Origin: Chloroflexota bacterium
GTDB lineage: Bacteria; Chloroflexota; Anaerolineae; Anaerolineales; UBA11858
Assembly: GCA_003513015.1 (NCBI GenBank)
Contig: DOTA01000091.1
Span: 2,911 to 9,227, forward strand
Direction: 5' to 3'
Length of the DNA stretch: 6,317 bases
Shown here in pieces: positions 6,180 to 6,317 of this stretch (position 1 is the stretch's first letter; the number at the start of each line of letters is the position of its first letter). Under the pieces are notes generated by a model. That model worked only from the letters and a program-made list of their open reading frames with translations, was not told where the DNA came from and ran no database searches. The position numbers were made by a program, and so were the translations under genes.

Positions 6180-6317
6180 ATGAGAGACGAACGCATTGTA
6201 TGGGAACTGATGGGCGAGACATCCGCCACCATCTTCCCGCTGGCGCAAGAAATCATGGGACCGCAGTTTGAAAAGCATTTCACCGAACAGCGTTTTTACG
6301 GGCCTACATTCATCGCG
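6180..6317 (+). CDS. unrecognised protein, N-terminal 46 residues (3' end outside window)
   Basis: An open frame starts at the ATG at 6180 and runs to the window end. The start is well supported by GGAGG (6170-6174) five bases upstream. The visible part begins MRDERIVWELMGETSATIF, continues as PLAQEIMGPQFEKHFTEQ and ends RFYGPTFIA. It is soluble in character, with helix-like amphipathic segments and no signal peptide. I do not recognise the family from this fragment. It has its own ribosome-binding site and follows a possible terminator, so it is probably separate from the VF530-Smr unit. No convincing promoter was found upstream. Confidence 0.75.
   Translation, partial: MRDERIVWELMGETSATIFPLAQEIMGPQFEKHFTEQRFYGPTFIA

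Noticed and set aside
5882..6283. 133-residue minus-strand frame across the Smr gene and the start of the last gene
   Set aside because: It is antisense to a conserved Smr domain and to a gene with a good ribosome-binding site, with no family match.

Overview
The window looks like a piece of a Chloroflexota chromosome, probably Anaerolineae. This is inference: it rests on the style of the membrane histidine kinase, the mix of families and the roughly 50-55% GC coding sequence, and no marker gene settles it. There are seven genes, five complete or essentially complete between two that run off the window edges. I see no RNA gene, CRISPR array, insertion sequence or clear sign of recent transfer.

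Block 1 (1-2976, plus strand) is tightly packed: the C-terminal half of a MurJ-type lipid II flippase, a six-helix membrane PAS histidine kinase starting 8 bases after it, and a SUKH (SMI1/KNR4) protein whose likely start overlaps the kinase stop by 8 bases. None of these internal starts has a good Shine-Dalgarno, so they are probably one transcript with coupled translation. No response regulator and no toxin partner for the SUKH protein is visible.

Block 2 (2988-5404, minus strand) is convergent to block 1 with an 11-base gap. A ChbG/YdjC-type sugar deacetylase comes first, followed after 92 bases by a GPH-family (MelB-like) sugar transporter. Both have good Shine-Dalgarno sequences. Together they suggest uptake and deacetylation of an acetylated sugar or oligosaccharide, although no glycosidase or binding protein is seen.

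Block 3 (5577-6049, plus strand) is divergent from block 2. It is a two-gene unit of a VF530/DUF2132 small putative DNA-binding protein and a stand-alone Smr-domain protein, separated by 2 bases. Its best promoter places the transcription start almost on the first ATG, suggesting a leaderless message, and the first gene holds a perfect 9-bp inverted repeat. A possible weak terminator follows, then the start of an unrecognised gene with a strong Shine-Dalgarno (6180 to the window end).

Nothing here is clearly a new system. The points most worth checking are the palindrome in the VF530 gene, the VF530-Smr pairing, the deacetylase-transporter pair with its repeat-bearing intergenic regions, and the kinase-SUKH overlap behind murJ.
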